Below, piece after piece: positions 33,882-42,709 of a DNA stretch of 49,593 nt. Under the pieces are notes generated by a model. It made no database searches and was not told the origin of the DNA. It saw only the letters and a program-made list of their open reading frames with translations. The translations under genes and the position numbers were made by a program. Each line of letters begins with the position of its first letter. Within the stretch, counting starts at the first letter, position 1. This DNA is from Bacteroidaceae bacterium (GTDB taxonomy: Bacteria; Bacteroidota; Bacteroidia; Bacteroidales; Bacteroidaceae), in contig JAGBTN010000013.1 in assembly GCA_017631315.1 (NCBI GenBank), positions 1-49,593 on the forward strand, in the 5' to 3' direction.

Positions 33882-35159
33882 ATGAAAAAATTATTTCTTG
33901 CAATTAATTTTGCTATTATTACCTTAAACATCAACGCACAATTAGTTGTTGATTCATTGGGTCGTGTGGGGATTGGAACCGAAACACCTAAATCCTTCCT
34001 TTCTGTTGGAACAAGTGGCTCTGACGATGCTGCCTTGTCTTGTAGCGGTTTGGGTGATAAATTATATGGAATTAAAGTAATAAGTACTTTAAGAAATTCA
34101 AACACAATATGTGGTGGATATTTTAATCTCAAGAACCATGACGGGCATTGCTATGGTGGAAGAAATATCGCTCTCGGTGTCAACGATATGAATATTACAC
34201 AATATGCGATTGGAGTAACTGGAGAAGCCGGATGTGCGCAAACAGCAGTTGGAGTTTACGGAAAGAAAAGTACTGCCACATCATCTTATAAAAATTTCGC
34301 AGGCATATACGGTTCTGACACAAAAACGTGGCCCACATTTAAGGTTGGTTCAACAGACTACTCTGGAGTGTATGCAGGCTATTTCAATGGCATAGTTCGT
34401 GTGACTGATGGGCTTTATGCTACTATCCTTAGCCCGGCTGCCACAACTTCTTCTGTAAGGGCAAGCGAAATGACGATACTTTCCGAAGAAAGTGAAAAGG
34501 TAGTAGATAAACTCGGTCAAGTACAAACACTACAGTTCTTACGTTACAATCCGACGCAGGAGGTCAGTGCATCTGAAACAACTTTTATAGATAATGATGA
34601 ATTGTTGACAGAGGAGATTGATTCGTTGGCGGAATTTGGATCGGAAGAAGTACGAGAGCGCAAATTGTCTGCTGTTCAGTATGGTCTTGCAGCCGACCAG
34701 TTGAAGGCCGTTTATCCAGAACTTGTCTATGAGGATGCCAATGGAAATGTCAGTATCAATTACGTTGAGATGATTCCTTTGCTTGTGCAAAGCATCAACG
34801 AATTGTCCGAGGAATTAGCGGTATTGAAAGGTAGTTCTGCAAAAAAAGCATTGGCACAACCAACATCTATTAATGAAAACGTATCTGATGTAGATGTGGT
34901 CAGAATGGATCAAAATAAGCCCAATCCTTTCAGCGAGAGTACGGTTATTCCTCTTAACATCCCGAGAGAAACGCAATCTGCCAACATCTATATCTATGAT
35001 ATGAGTGGCAAGCAAGTGCAGAGCATTCCTGTCAGCGAACGTGGCGAAACAGATATTACTGTTTATGCAAGCGACTTATCAGCAGGAATGTTTATCTACG
35101 CATTAGTTGTGGATGGAAAAGTTGTAGTGACAAGAAGGATGATAGTAGGTAATGTTTGA
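33882..35159 (+). CDS. Secreted fibre-like protein with S74-type chaperone region and T9SS sorting domain
   Basis: The protein has 425 residues with a signal peptide (1-19, ending NA). RVGIGTETPKSFLSVG after it is the trimeric fibre/tail-spike style opening. The central part is glycine-rich and repetitive. Residues about 200-310 resemble the S74 intramolecular chaperone (VQYGLAADQLKAVYPELVYEDANGNVSINYVEMIPLLVQSINEL), but the SDxRxK autocleavage motif is not visible, so self-cleavage is doubtful. The C terminus (NKPNPFSESTVIPLNIP...AGMFIYALVVDGKVV) is a type IX secretion sorting domain. It starts an AT-rich block of three secreted genes; the protease gene follows after 18 bp. Confidence 0.8.
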   Translation: MKKLFLAINFAIITLNINAQLVVDSLGRVGIGTETPKSFLSVGTSGSDDAALSCSGLGDKLYGIKVISTLRNSNTICGGYFNLKNHDGHCYGGRNIALGVNDMNITQYAIGVTGEAGCAQTAVGVYGKKSTATSSYKNFAGIYGSDTKTWPTFKVGSTDYSGVYAGYFNGIVRVTDGLYATILSPAATTSSVRASEMTILSEESEKVVDKLGQVQTLQFLRYNPTQEVSASETTFIDNDELLTEEIDSLAEFGSEEVRERKLSAVQYGLAADQLKAVYPELVYEDANGNVSINYVEMIPLLVQSINELSEELAVLKGSSAKKALAQPTSINENVSDVDVVRMDQNKPNPFSESTVIPLNIPRETQSANIYIYDMSGKQVQSIPVSERGETDITVYASDLSAGMFIYALVVDGKVVVTRRMIVGNV

Positions 35160-35177
35160 TATTTAATGCCAATCACT

Positions 35178-37133
35178 ATGAAACGTCTTATCACACTTTT
35201 TTCCCTTATACCGCATTTACTATATGCTCAGTACCAATCTAAAGAGTTTATGCTTTTAGATGAGAGGAATACTGCAACATATCAGGTGATGGATCTAATA
35301 ACAACTAAGGATTCAATTGTTGGTTTAAATGCGAGTCAACCTATTTCTGGTTTCTTCATATCTGGTACTACTATTCTCGAGGATATTAATGATTGCTATG
35401 CAAGAGTTACTATACAGGACAAGAATGGTTTGGAATATCTAGTTTACGAGATTTATCAATTAATTTCAGATGAACATTCCTCACAGTTTTCCAAAGTTGG
35501 GTTGGAGACGACACTTTTAGACAATGTTGTTCCTGAAAATATGAAAATAGAAGTCTATGGTGCATCTATCCAAATAGATTCGATCTATTTCTCTGGAGCA
35601 CAAAACATGAGAAATAAATTCCCAGAAAGGTTAGAAATTATACGTCGCGAACAAACAAATAAAATAGCAGAAAAATTAAATACTCATCTTAAAGATAGGA
35701 ATCTGACATGGGTTGCAGGTCCAACTTCCATTGCTTTAAAGAGTTTTGAGGAGAAGAAAAAAATGTTTGGTCCGAATGTTCCCTGTCTATATGGATTTGA
35801 TTATTATAAAGGTGGATTATACATACAAAACCCATATAATTTGGAATCTCAAAATACAAGGCAGGATTCTACTCAAGACAACAATTTTGTAAAAGAATTC
35901 GACTGGAGGAATCGTCATGGGAAGAATTGGATTACACCAGCAAGAAAACAAGAACGCAATTCTTGTTGGGATTTTGCAACAGTAGCAACAATTGAATCAA
36001 ATTTCAACATCTATTTTAATCAAGTTTTTGAGGATAGCATAATTAACTTATCTGAAATGGAGTTAATAGCATGTCTAGATAATGATAATAAAACACCATC
36101 ATCCCGTCTCAATATAGGCGGACACGTTAGTTGTGCATTGGATTATATAAAACGAAAAGGAATAGTGAGAGATACGTGCTACACCTGGGATATAGAAGAA
36201 GAAGAAGAAATTAATTGTGATGACAAGTGCGAAGATCCTATAGAAATAATTTCATTTTCCTCTTATAGATCCATCTTTGGTTCGACTTTCACCTATACAT
36301 CGTCAAGAGAAATTGTTGACACACTAAAAAAAGCAATTATGAAATCACCTATTGCCGTAGATCGCTATCGAGTTCCAGGCCCAGGCGGACATTCTGTTTC
36401 TTGTGTTGGCTTTCAGGAAATACAGTTTGGAGATACTTTATGTAACAGTTTCAGCGTACCTTTTTTCTGTGTTGTTGACAGCACATACTCAAACTTGGTT
36501 GGTATGACAGGATGGATAATTAAAAACAGTTGGGGAAGTGATTGGGGAGAAAATGGCTTTGCCAAAATGGCCTTTGAAAATGCTAGGTATACTTTTTATG
36601 AGGTAAAAGGTCCATACACAAGTCTTGTTTATTCAGACACAGATCGGTGTGTGACAGATAACGATATGGACGGCTACTATACTTGGGGTAGTGGTTCAAA
36701 GCCAATAAACTTGCCTATTTGGATTCCAGATGAACAGGATGATGATGATACCAATCCGTACGTAGGACCGGCAGATGAATATGGAAAGTGTGACACTTTA
36801 ACTACATTTCCTGCAATTACATGGCACATCGATTCTGATATAACATATAATTATACAGATAATTATTTATATCCAAATATTTTCGTCCTGCAAAATGGAA
36901 CTTTAACGGTATCTGATTCTTCATTAGTTCTGAAGAAAAATGCAACTATCAGAGTTATGAATGGAGGTAAATTAATCGTAACAAGAGGACAAATTCATGA
37001 GGCTGATATTGTCATTGAAAGTGGAGGGACATTAATCATAGACAATGGAGGAATTATAAAACTTCGAAGTAATGGAAAATGTCATACAGAACAAGGTGCA
37101 AAAGTTATCATAAATAACGGAAAAATTATTTAA
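35178..37133 (+). CDS. Secreted papain-family (C1A) cysteine protease
   Basis: From ATG 35178 the protein has 651 residues; an ATG at 35166 adds four. The signal peptide ends at LLYA. After a propeptide-like region comes the peptidase domain starting FDWRNRHGKNWITPARKQ. The catalytic triad is Cys263 (QERNSCWDFA), His405 (GPGGHSVSC) and Asn450 (KNSWGSDWGENG), all intact with the oxyanion Gln before the Cys. An acidic patch (DEQDDDDTNPY) and a repetitive beta-rich end (NGTLTVSDSS, GGKLIVTRGQ, SGGTLIIDNGG) follow; no T9SS tail is seen. The codon usage is distinctly AT-rich. It lies between the fibre-like and the LRR genes. Confidence 0.9.
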   Translation: MKRLITLFSLIPHLLYAQYQSKEFMLLDERNTATYQVMDLITTKDSIVGLNASQPISGFFISGTTILEDINDCYARVTIQDKNGLEYLVYEIYQLISDEHSSQFSKVGLETTLLDNVVPENMKIEVYGASIQIDSIYFSGAQNMRNKFPERLEIIRREQTNKIAEKLNTHLKDRNLTWVAGPTSIALKSFEEKKKMFGPNVPCLYGFDYYKGGLYIQNPYNLESQNTRQDSTQDNNFVKEFDWRNRHGKNWITPARKQERNSCWDFATVATIESNFNIYFNQVFEDSIINLSEMELIACLDNDNKTPSSRLNIGGHVSCALDYIKRKGIVRDTCYTWDIEEEEEINCDDKCEDPIEIISFSSYRSIFGSTFTYTSSREIVDTLKKAIMKSPIAVDRYRVPGPGGHSVSCVGFQEIQFGDTLCNSFSVPFFCVVDSTYSNLVGMTGWIIKNSWGSDWGENGFAKMAFENARYTFYEVKGPYTSLVYSDTDRCVTDNDMDGYYTWGSGSKPINLPIWIPDEQDDDDTNPYVGPADEYGKCDTLTTFPAITWHIDSDITYNYTDNYLYPNIFVLQNGTLTVSDSSLVLKKNATIRVMNGGKLIVTRGQIHEADIVIESGGTLIIDNGGIIKLRSNGKCHTEQGAKVIINNGKII

Positions 37134-37200
37134 TGAACTTTATATTTCATTAAACTGAGACGTATCCCTAATACAGTTATAATTCTTAAATAATCCTAAT

Positions 37201-38316
37201 ATGAAACGCTTGGTTTTGATCATTGTAACGCTTCTTATGTTCCAATGCGGATGGGCAGAGGATATGGTAGGAGCTTGGGGATTACCGTCAAAAAACATCG
37301 GCGGTATAAATTATCTCCTTTATGAAGAGAAAGGAGGAGTTGTTGTGGATAACTATAATAGCTGGGATGGTAGGTTGGAACTTCCGTCAATGGTAAACTG
37401 GGAAGGCAAAGACTATCCCTTAATTTTCTTGTCGTCGATAGCTTTTGAGGGCTGTAAGACACTGACAAGTATTCTTATACCGGAAACGGTTCAAGACATA
37501 ATTACCAGTTATTCAGATTATTTATGTGAAAGATATGTAATAAAATCGCCCTTTATCGGTTGCACTCAATTGGAGTCTATCGAGGTGGCAGAGAACAATC
37601 GATGGCTGTCTGCTGCAGATGGTGTTCTCTACAATTATGACAAAACGAAACTCTATAATTATCCATGCGGCGCAAAGAGGACACACTACACAATCCCGGA
37701 AGGAGTCCAATTCATCGGTACATCTGCATTCAAGAAATGTGTTAACTTGGCATCGGTTTCCATTCCCAATACAGTAACCCAGATATTTAATTCTTGTTTT
37801 AGTGGATGTAGTAACCTGGAAGAGATTATCCTTCCGGACAACATTTCCATTATTTATTCAGGATGTTTTTCTGGTTGTAGTAAATTGGAGAGCATACATC
37901 TCCCCGAAAATCTAACAGAAATTGAAATCAATGCTTTCGCGAGATGTACGTCACTACGGAAAATTGTGTTCCCGGAAAAGTTGAAAACCATCGGATTGGG
38001 TGCATTTAAGGACTGTCAATTAGAAACGCTCGTAATAAAAGGGAATCTTGACGACTACAGTATAACGAAGTTGCTTCGGGATTTAGATGGGTCGACAACG
38101 ATTTATGTGCTTGAATCGGAAGTGGAGCGTTATCGTAAATTATATTCTGGGACAGTGCTGCCTTTGGATGCAACAGGAATAGATGCTGCCACAAATCTTC
38201 CTTCGAAGGCCGCAGAAACATTCGATCTGCAAGGACGTCGCATCGACAAGGCTCAAGAGGGCATCAACATCATCCGCCAGTCCGACGGAACGACAAAGAA
38301 GGTGCTTTTCAAGTAA
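37201..38316 (+). CDS. BspA-like leucine-rich-repeat surface protein
   Basis: The protein has 371 residues with a signal peptide (1-19, ending GWA). Residues about 75-310 carry BspA-type (LRR_5) repeats: IAFEGCKTLTSILIPETV, AFKKCVNLASVSIPNTVTQI, CFSGCSNLEEIILPDNI, CFSGCSKLESIHLPENL and AFARCTSLRKIVFPEKL. The C terminus (ETFDLQGRRIDKAQEGINIIRQSDGTTKKVLFK) is a Prevotella-type tail. BspA-like proteins of oral Bacteroidetes bind host matrix proteins or other cells; the ligand here is unknown. It is the third gene of the AT-rich secreted block and is followed by a strong terminator. Confidence 0.88.
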   Translation: MKRLVLIIVTLLMFQCGWAEDMVGAWGLPSKNIGGINYLLYEEKGGVVVDNYNSWDGRLELPSMVNWEGKDYPLIFLSSIAFEGCKTLTSILIPETVQDIITSYSDYLCERYVIKSPFIGCTQLESIEVAENNRWLSAADGVLYNYDKTKLYNYPCGAKRTHYTIPEGVQFIGTSAFKKCVNLASVSIPNTVTQIFNSCFSGCSNLEEIILPDNISIIYSGCFSGCSKLESIHLPENLTEIEINAFARCTSLRKIVFPEKLKTIGLGAFKDCQLETLVIKGNLDDYSITKLLRDLDGSTTIYVLESEVERYRKLYSGTVLPLDATGIDAATNLPSKAAETFDLQGRRIDKAQEGINIIRQSDGTTKKVLFK

Positions 38317-38334
38317 GATATGCCTCACAGCAAG

Positions 38335-38358
38335 GGCCTCGCAATCTTTTGCGAGGCC
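38335..38358 (+). terminator. Terminator after the LRR gene
   Basis: GGCCTCGCAA and TTGCGAGGCC form a perfect 10-bp stem with loop TCTT, followed by TTTCTTTTC. It closes the secreted trio. Confidence 0.85.
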
Positions 38359-38451
38359 TTTCTTTTCTCCAGTTGGCTGGTCTCCCCTTACGCTTTGGCA
38401 CGAAACTTGTATTCCTTTTTCTGTGAAAAAGAAAGAAAAACAGACATTTCT

Positions 38452-38482
38452 TTTGCTTTCATATTGCTAATTCGTAACTTTG
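38452..38482 (+). promoter_or_regulatory. Promoter of rpoN
   Basis: TTTG (38452-38455), 19 bp, then TAACTTTG (38475-38482), 23 bp before the rpoN ATG. This is a textbook Bacteroidetes promoter and rules out the longer frame from 38320. Confidence 0.65.
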
Positions 38483-38505
38483 CCACGCGAAGTTATCGCA
38501 AAGTC

Positions 38506-39900
38506 ATGAAACAGGGAAACATACAGACACAGCAACAAACGCAGCAGCAGGTACAGACTCAGCAACTGCTGCCACAGCAAGTACTGCTCGTCCGACTGAT
38601 GGAAATGCCCATCGAGGCTCTGCAACATCGGGTGGAACTGGAGTGTCTGGAAAACCCTTGGCTAGAGAAGAAAGAGGAAGACAACGAACAACAGACGACG
38701 GACAACAGACAAACTGACTTGGACGATGCCATTTTCGACTACCGTTCGGAAGACGACATACCCGACTTCCTGACTGGTGCCAGCCACAGCAACAACGCTG
38801 CCGCATATCTGTCCTACGACGATACGCTCTCGCTCACAGACCGTCTGAGAGAACAGATGGCAGACTTCGACCTCACCGACCACGAAAAAGAACTGATGGA
38901 ATACCTCATCGGCTCGCTCGACGAAGACGGACTCCTGAAGAAGTCGCTCTCCATTCTTGCCGACGAAGCAGAGATTTATCAAGGACTCAACACAACGGCC
39001 GAAGCCCTGGAGCAGGTGTTGCAAGTGCTGCAACAGTTCGACCCTGCCGGCATCGGAGCACGCTCCCTGCAGGAATGTCTGCTCATACAAGTCCGCCGAG
39101 ACGAACAGAATCCGCATCACGACCTGTTGGTCAAACTCTTCGACAAATACTTCGACGACTTCGTCCACAAACGGTGGAACAGAATAGAGCAACGTCTGCA
39201 CATCAACGCCACACAGGTAGAACTGCTGCAAAGAGAAATCTTGAAACTCAACCCACGTCCGGGCGGTTCAATCGGCGCAAAGAATGCCGACCGCACACAA
39301 AGCATACAGCCCGACTTCATGGTCGATACGGACGAGAACGGCACCATCACCGTCACCTTGAGCAGCGGCAATCAGCCATCGCTCATCATCAGCAACGACG
39401 CCAACGGACAGCAAGACACCTTCGTCCGACAATACGTGGAGCGCGGACAGATGTTCATCAATGCCCTGCAGCAACGCTCGGAAACCATGATGCGCACCAT
39501 GCAGAGCATCGTCAGACTGCAAAAGCCTTTCTTCCAAGAAGGCGACGAGACACAGCTTCGCCCCATGAGGCTCGAGGACGTGGCAGAACAAACGGGCTAC
39601 GACATCAGCACCATCAGCCGTGTTGCCAACAGCAAATATGTGGAAACCACCTTCGGCACCTATCCGCTGAAATGGTTCTTCACACACAAAGCAACACAAA
39701 GCAACGAGGGCACAGACATCACCGCACGCCAAATCATGGCTGCCCTGCGCCAACACATAGAACAAGAAGACAAACGCCAACCGCTCAGCGACGAACGCCT
39801 CACGCAAATGCTTCAGGCCGAAGGCTTCAACATTGCACGGCGCACCATCGCCAAATATCGCGAGCAAATGGGAATCCCCGTGGCAAGGATGAGGAAGTAA
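38506..39900 (+). CDS. rpoN: RNA polymerase sigma-54 factor
   Basis: Sigma-54 directs RNA polymerase to GG/GC promoters that need AAA+ activators. From ATG 38506 the protein has 464 residues. The Gln-rich region I (QTQQLLPQQVLLVRLMEMP...LQHRVELECLENPWLE) is followed by an acidic linker, the core-binding domain (LMEYLIGSLDEDGLL, FDPAGIGARSLQECLLIQ), the HTH (ISTISRVANSKYVETTFGTYPLKWFF) and the RpoN box ARRTIAKYREQ near residue 450. It has its own strong promoter. A C/G-run hairpin follows the stop codon, and a PAP2 membrane protein gene follows 43 bp later. Confidence 0.97.
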   Translation: MKQGNIQTQQQTQQQVQTQQLLPQQVLLVRLMEMPIEALQHRVELECLENPWLEKKEEDNEQQTTDNRQTDLDDAIFDYRSEDDIPDFLTGASHSNNAAAYLSYDDTLSLTDRLREQMADFDLTDHEKELMEYLIGSLDEDGLLKKSLSILADEAEIYQGLNTTAEALEQVLQVLQQFDPAGIGARSLQECLLIQVRRDEQNPHHDLLVKLFDKYFDDFVHKRWNRIEQRLHINATQVELLQREILKLNPRPGGSIGAKNADRTQSIQPDFMVDTDENGTITVTLSSGNQPSLIISNDANGQQDTFVRQYVERGQMFINALQQRSETMMRTMQSIVRLQKPFFQEGDETQLRPMRLEDVAEQTGYDISTISRVANSKYVETTFGTYPLKWFFTHKATQSNEGTDITARQIMAALRQHIEQEDKRQPLSDERLTQMLQAEGFNIARRTIAKYREQMGIPVARMRK

Positions 39901-39901
39901 G

Positions 39902-39921
39902 CCCCCTAAACCTTTAGGGGG
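39902..39921 (+). repeat. C-run/G-run hairpin after rpoN
   Basis: CCCCCTAAA and TTTAGGGGG pair around CC. It begins 2 bp after the rpoN stop codon and resembles the half-arms of the palindrome inside cca, so it may be a degenerate copy as well as a transcript end. Confidence 0.55.
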
Positions 39922-39943
39922 ACTGTTAAATGGTTAATGTTCA

Positions 39944-40555
39944 ATGAAACAAATCCTTTTCATAGCACGCATCTTCTCGACAGTGTTCCGACCGTCGTAC
40001 TACCCTACCGTCGGCACCTTCATTCTGCTCTGCTTCACCTATCTGAGTCTTTTCCCCTGGGTGTTCAAGCTGTGGATTCTTGCACTGGTCTATACCTTCA
40101 CCTTCTGCCTGCCGGCAATAGGCATCTACATCTATCGCCGCCTGAACGGCTGGAGCACCTACGAACTGCGGAAGCGACACAAACGTGCTGTGCCATACAT
40201 CGTCAGCATCTGTTGCTACCTCTGCCTCATGCACATATTCCACATCACACATATTCCGCACTTCCTGATGGCAATCGTCGGCATATCACTGCTCATACAA
40301 TGCACCTGCGTCACCATCAACCTGTGGTGGAAAGTCAGCACACACTCGGCCGGCTCGGGTGGAGTCATCGGTGCCATCATTGCCTATGCCGCCATCTTTG
40401 GTTTTAATCCCATCTGGTGGCTTTCGTTGGCAATACTCGTGTCGGGGTGCGTCATGACCAGCCGCATGATACTCCGTCAGCACACACTCTGGCAAGTCTT
40501 GGGCGGGACCCTCATCGGCATCGTCTGCGGCATAGTAGGAACAATACTGATGTAG
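39944..40555 (+). CDS. PAP2-family membrane phosphatase
   Basis: The protein has 203 residues and about six hydrophobic segments. The C-terminal half shows a reduced PAP2 motif set: WKVSTHSAGSGG (Ser-x-His-x-x-Gly, about 126-137) and SRMILRQHTLWQVLGG (Arg and catalytic His). Members dephosphorylate membrane lipids such as undecaprenyl diphosphate or phosphatidate; the substrate is not evident. The last codons and the stop lie inside a 28-nt sequence that recurs at 42710-42737. Confidence 0.8.
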   Translation: MKQILFIARIFSTVFRPSYYPTVGTFILLCFTYLSLFPWVFKLWILALVYTFTFCLPAIGIYIYRRLNGWSTYELRKRHKRAVPYIVSICCYLCLMHIFHITHIPHFLMAIVGISLLIQCTCVTINLWWKVSTHSAGSGGVIGAIIAYAAIFGFNPIWWLSLAILVSGCVMTSRMILRQHTLWQVLGGTLIGIVCGIVGTILM

Positions 40556-40565
40556 TAAGACTTTA
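40538..40565 (+). repeat. 28-nt direct repeat, left copy
   Basis: The stretch from GGAACAATACTGATGTAG to GACTTTA covers the 3' end of the PAP2 gene and touches the stop codon of the minus-strand DUF4252 gene. It matches 42710-42737 at 27 of 28 positions in the same orientation. Confidence 0.85.
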
Positions 40566-41018
40566 CTGCGTCATCTTCGTGACATCGTCGAGTGTGAACT
40601 TGCCGGAGAAGACCATCACGGTCGTTTCTTTTTCTGTCTCCACCAGCATCACGACGGCTGACTGCTGCTTCTGAATGCTATGGAAGATGTTCACCTTGCT
40701 GCCATCCTCATTTATCTGCATCAGCAATTCGTATTTGTCTCTGTCAATGATGGAGCGGACATCGTTCCTTAGCTTCTTCTGGACTGCATTGTTCTCCGTG
40801 CTGATAATCTGTATGCCCGACAACTTGTTCATAAGAGTCTTGATGTCAACGCCCGGCACGGTGGTCTTGTTGTCTTCCAGCATGTACTTGGAGATGAATA
40901 TGTATGTCACATTACTCATGTCGGCATACTTTTCGAATGCTTTTATCTGAGCATTTGCAGTGAGAGCACTTGCCAGAACGACAAGGCAAAGCAGTATTTT
41001 TGTGATAATCTGTTTCAT
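40563..41018 (-). CDS. DUF4252 secreted protein
   Basis: The protein has 151 residues with a signal peptide (1-23, ending TANA). It is of the DUF4252 type (IKAFEKYADMSNVTYIFISKYMLE), a small Bacteroidetes protein often encoded beside ECF sigma factors. Function is unknown. It lies 1 bp after the anti-sigma-like gene and ends the operon; its stop codon overlaps the left 28-nt repeat. Confidence 0.8.
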   Translation of the reverse strand: MKQIITKILLCLVVLASALTANAQIKAFEKYADMSNVTYIFISKYMLEDNKTTVPGVDIKTLMNKLSGIQIISTENNAVQKKLRNDVRSIIDRDKYELLMQINEDGSKVNIFHSIQKQQSAVVMLVETEKETTVMVFSGKFTLDDVTKMTQ

Positions 41019-41019
41019 G

Positions 41020-41412
41020 TCAATTAAAGATATTAAGATGTTTGTGTAATGATTGTTCTGTCTTGTCGCCCAGGGCTTTTACCTTTTCTAAATGTCTCAT
41101 ACCCTTGTTCAGGTTCGTTGCTAACAGGTTGAGTGCGCGCACTGCCTCCTGCTTTGCTTGCACAGGGTTTTGGTAGGTGTCCTGTTCGGCAAGGTTTGTG
41201 TTATTGCCTTGATTCAGCAAATGAAATCCCACGCCAAAGACAAGGACGATACTGGCAGCAACAGCAGCATATCGTAAAGCTTTTGGCAAGAGGATGGTGC
41301 GTGAGGGCTTCTTCTCCTGGCGTTCCCATTCGTCAATCTTGGCAGAAAGGCGTTCCTCCAGTCCTTCGGGAATAGGGATTTGCTCTAACGTTTCAAGATT
41401 TAGTTCGTCCAT
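41020..41412 (-). CDS. Small single-pass membrane protein, probable anti-sigma factor
   Basis: The protein has 130 residues. An acidic N-terminal region (MDELNLETLEQIPIPEGLEERLSAKIDEWERQ) precedes one transmembrane helix (YAAVAASIVLVFGVGFHLL, about 48-66) and an outer helical part. This is the layout of membrane-anchored anti-sigma factors of Bacteroidetes ECF systems, but there is no zinc motif and no sequence match I can name. The first 13 bp overlap the sigma gene, so the two are translationally coupled, which supports the assignment. Confidence 0.6.
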   Translation of the reverse strand: MDELNLETLEQIPIPEGLEERLSAKIDEWERQEKKPSRTILLPKALRYAAVAASIVLVFGVGFHLLNQGNNTNLAEQDTYQNPVQAKQEAVRALNLLATNLNKGMRHLEKVKALGDKTEQSLHKHLNIFN

Positions 41413-41942
41413 GCCTTTGTCATTTTATTAAATTGTTCTTTCAGTTTCTTCTTTGTTCGCATCACGATGATTCGGATGTTGCCCACAGAAAGTCCGGTGT
41501 CTTGCTCTATCTCGTCGTAAGAACGCTCTTCCATCATACGCATCCTGATGATTCTGGCATCTCTTTTGGACAACTCGTTAATGAGTCCCTCCAGTTGCTT
41601 CATCTCATCCCTCGCATCTATCTGGCTGTCGAGGCTTCGCTCGTCGGGTGGACTATCATAGCGTTTCAACTCCGCCGAAGTGTCGAGGCGTTTCATCCGT
41701 CGCTGGTCAACAAACAGATTCCGCATCGTCGTCACGAGATAAACTTCGTTGGGTTTCCCTTGACGTTCCTTTTGACCGTCAATCTCCAGTCCTGGCAGAC
41801 TGTCACGCTTTTGCCACAGTTTCAAGTACAGATCCTGAAGCAAGTCTTCGGCATCTTGCACATTGCCCGTCAAATGATAAGCCACCCGATAAAGCAACTT
41901 ATAGTAAGGCATGAACCGCTGCTTGAACTCCCGTGCGTCCAT
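41400..41942 (-). CDS. ECF-type RNA polymerase sigma factor
   Basis: The protein has 180 residues. Region 2 is FMPYYKLLYRVAYHLTGNVQDAEDLLQDLYLKLWQKRDSLP, with the following YLVTTMRNLFVDQRR. Region 4 is LSKRDARIIRMRMMEERSYDEIEQDTGLSVGNIRIIVMRTKKKLKE, an intact sigma-70 HTH. It would direct polymerase to a small regulon, probably under the adjacent membrane protein's control. Its ATG overlaps the stop of the preceding gene by 1 nt (TAATG). Confidence 0.93.
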   Translation of the reverse strand: MDAREFKQRFMPYYKLLYRVAYHLTGNVQDAEDLLQDLYLKLWQKRDSLPGLEIDGQKERQGKPNEVYLVTTMRNLFVDQRRMKRLDTSAELKRYDSPPDERSLDSQIDARDEMKQLEGLINELSKRDARIIRMRMMEERSYDEIEQDTGLSVGNIRIIVMRTKKKLKEQFNKMTKAWTN

Positions 41943-42445
41943 TAGAATCTAATCAAATCACCATCGAGAGTGGCCTTCACCATCAAGTCCTTCTTGACCT
42001 TGCAATCAAAATGTTGCAATACAGTCTTTCCCGAGATGTCGCAACGAACTAAGAGATCTTTGACGTTATCGCCTTTTACCTTACCATAGACGAAAATTCG
42101 ATAATTGGGAGTAGTTTCCTTGTGGTCATTCTGCACTACAAGCAATTCATAACCTTTCAACGCCTCGATGTCTTTCTGTAGATCTCTCGTCTGATTATCG
42201 TCCATAACCAGTTCTACATACTCCGACTTCATGAAGTGCTTTAGCACGAAATCATAGTCTTTCCCCGTCAAACCCAAAGCTCCTTCATTCTTGTTCTCTT
42301 CAACATACTTTCGGACTTCCTCTGTATTCTCCTCGTACTTAGCATTAGGCATTGCCTTGTACTTCTTCATCAGCCTGTCCGAAGTCTGTCCGAACGCACC
42401 GCCCACACAGAGCAGCATCGTCAATGTTAACAATAACTTTTTCAT
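41942..42445 (-). CDS. Small secreted protein, DUF4252-like, first gene of the ECF operon
   Basis: From ATG 42445 the protein has 167 residues with a signal peptide (MKKLLLTLTMLLCVGGAFG). The mature part (TSDRLMKKYKAMPNAKYEENTEEV...LTGKDYDFVLKHFMKSEYVELVMDD) is similar in layout to DUF4252 proteins, with low sequence similarity to the 40563-41018 protein. Function is unknown. The frame remains open to 42610, but MKKLLL with GGAACATG before it is the natural start. Its stop overlaps the sigma factor start (TAATG). Confidence 0.7.
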   Translation of the reverse strand: MKKLLLTLTMLLCVGGAFGQTSDRLMKKYKAMPNAKYEENTEEVRKYVEENKNEGALGLTGKDYDFVLKHFMKSEYVELVMDDNQTRDLQKDIEALKGYELLVVQNDHKETTPNYRIFVYGKVKGDNVKDLLVRCDISGKTVLQHFDCKVKKDLMVKATLDGDLIRF

Positions 42446-42709
42446 GTTCCTTGTTTTGTTGTTTTGATTGTAACTTCTGTTTGTTCTCAAAGTGCCATCG
42501 ATGAACCTTTTGCTTAAACGAGAGTAAAGTCGGTTCGCTTGTTCTCCCGAGTGTAATAATGGTCGGATGAAACCAACGCTTCTATCTATAGAAACGGGTT
42601 TTACATTCATTCTGTTACAAACTAATGCAAGATTACATGAAAAATCCTACTTTTTTATATAATCTTGCTATAAAAACGAATTCGGGTTGGAACATCACCG
42701 ACTTCGCCT
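42446..42709. other. Upstream region of the ECF operon
   Basis: No gene is supported. No TAnnTTTG box was found for the operon. The minus strand holds TGTAACAGAATG at 42611-42622, about 165 bp before the ATG, which could be part of a self-regulated ECF promoter, but there is nothing here to compare it with. Confidence 0.25.

Noticed and set aside
38320-38505. Upstream extension of rpoN from 38320
   Set aside because: It overlaps the terminator of the LRR gene and a consensus -33/-7 promoter; sigma-54 region I begins at ATG 38506.
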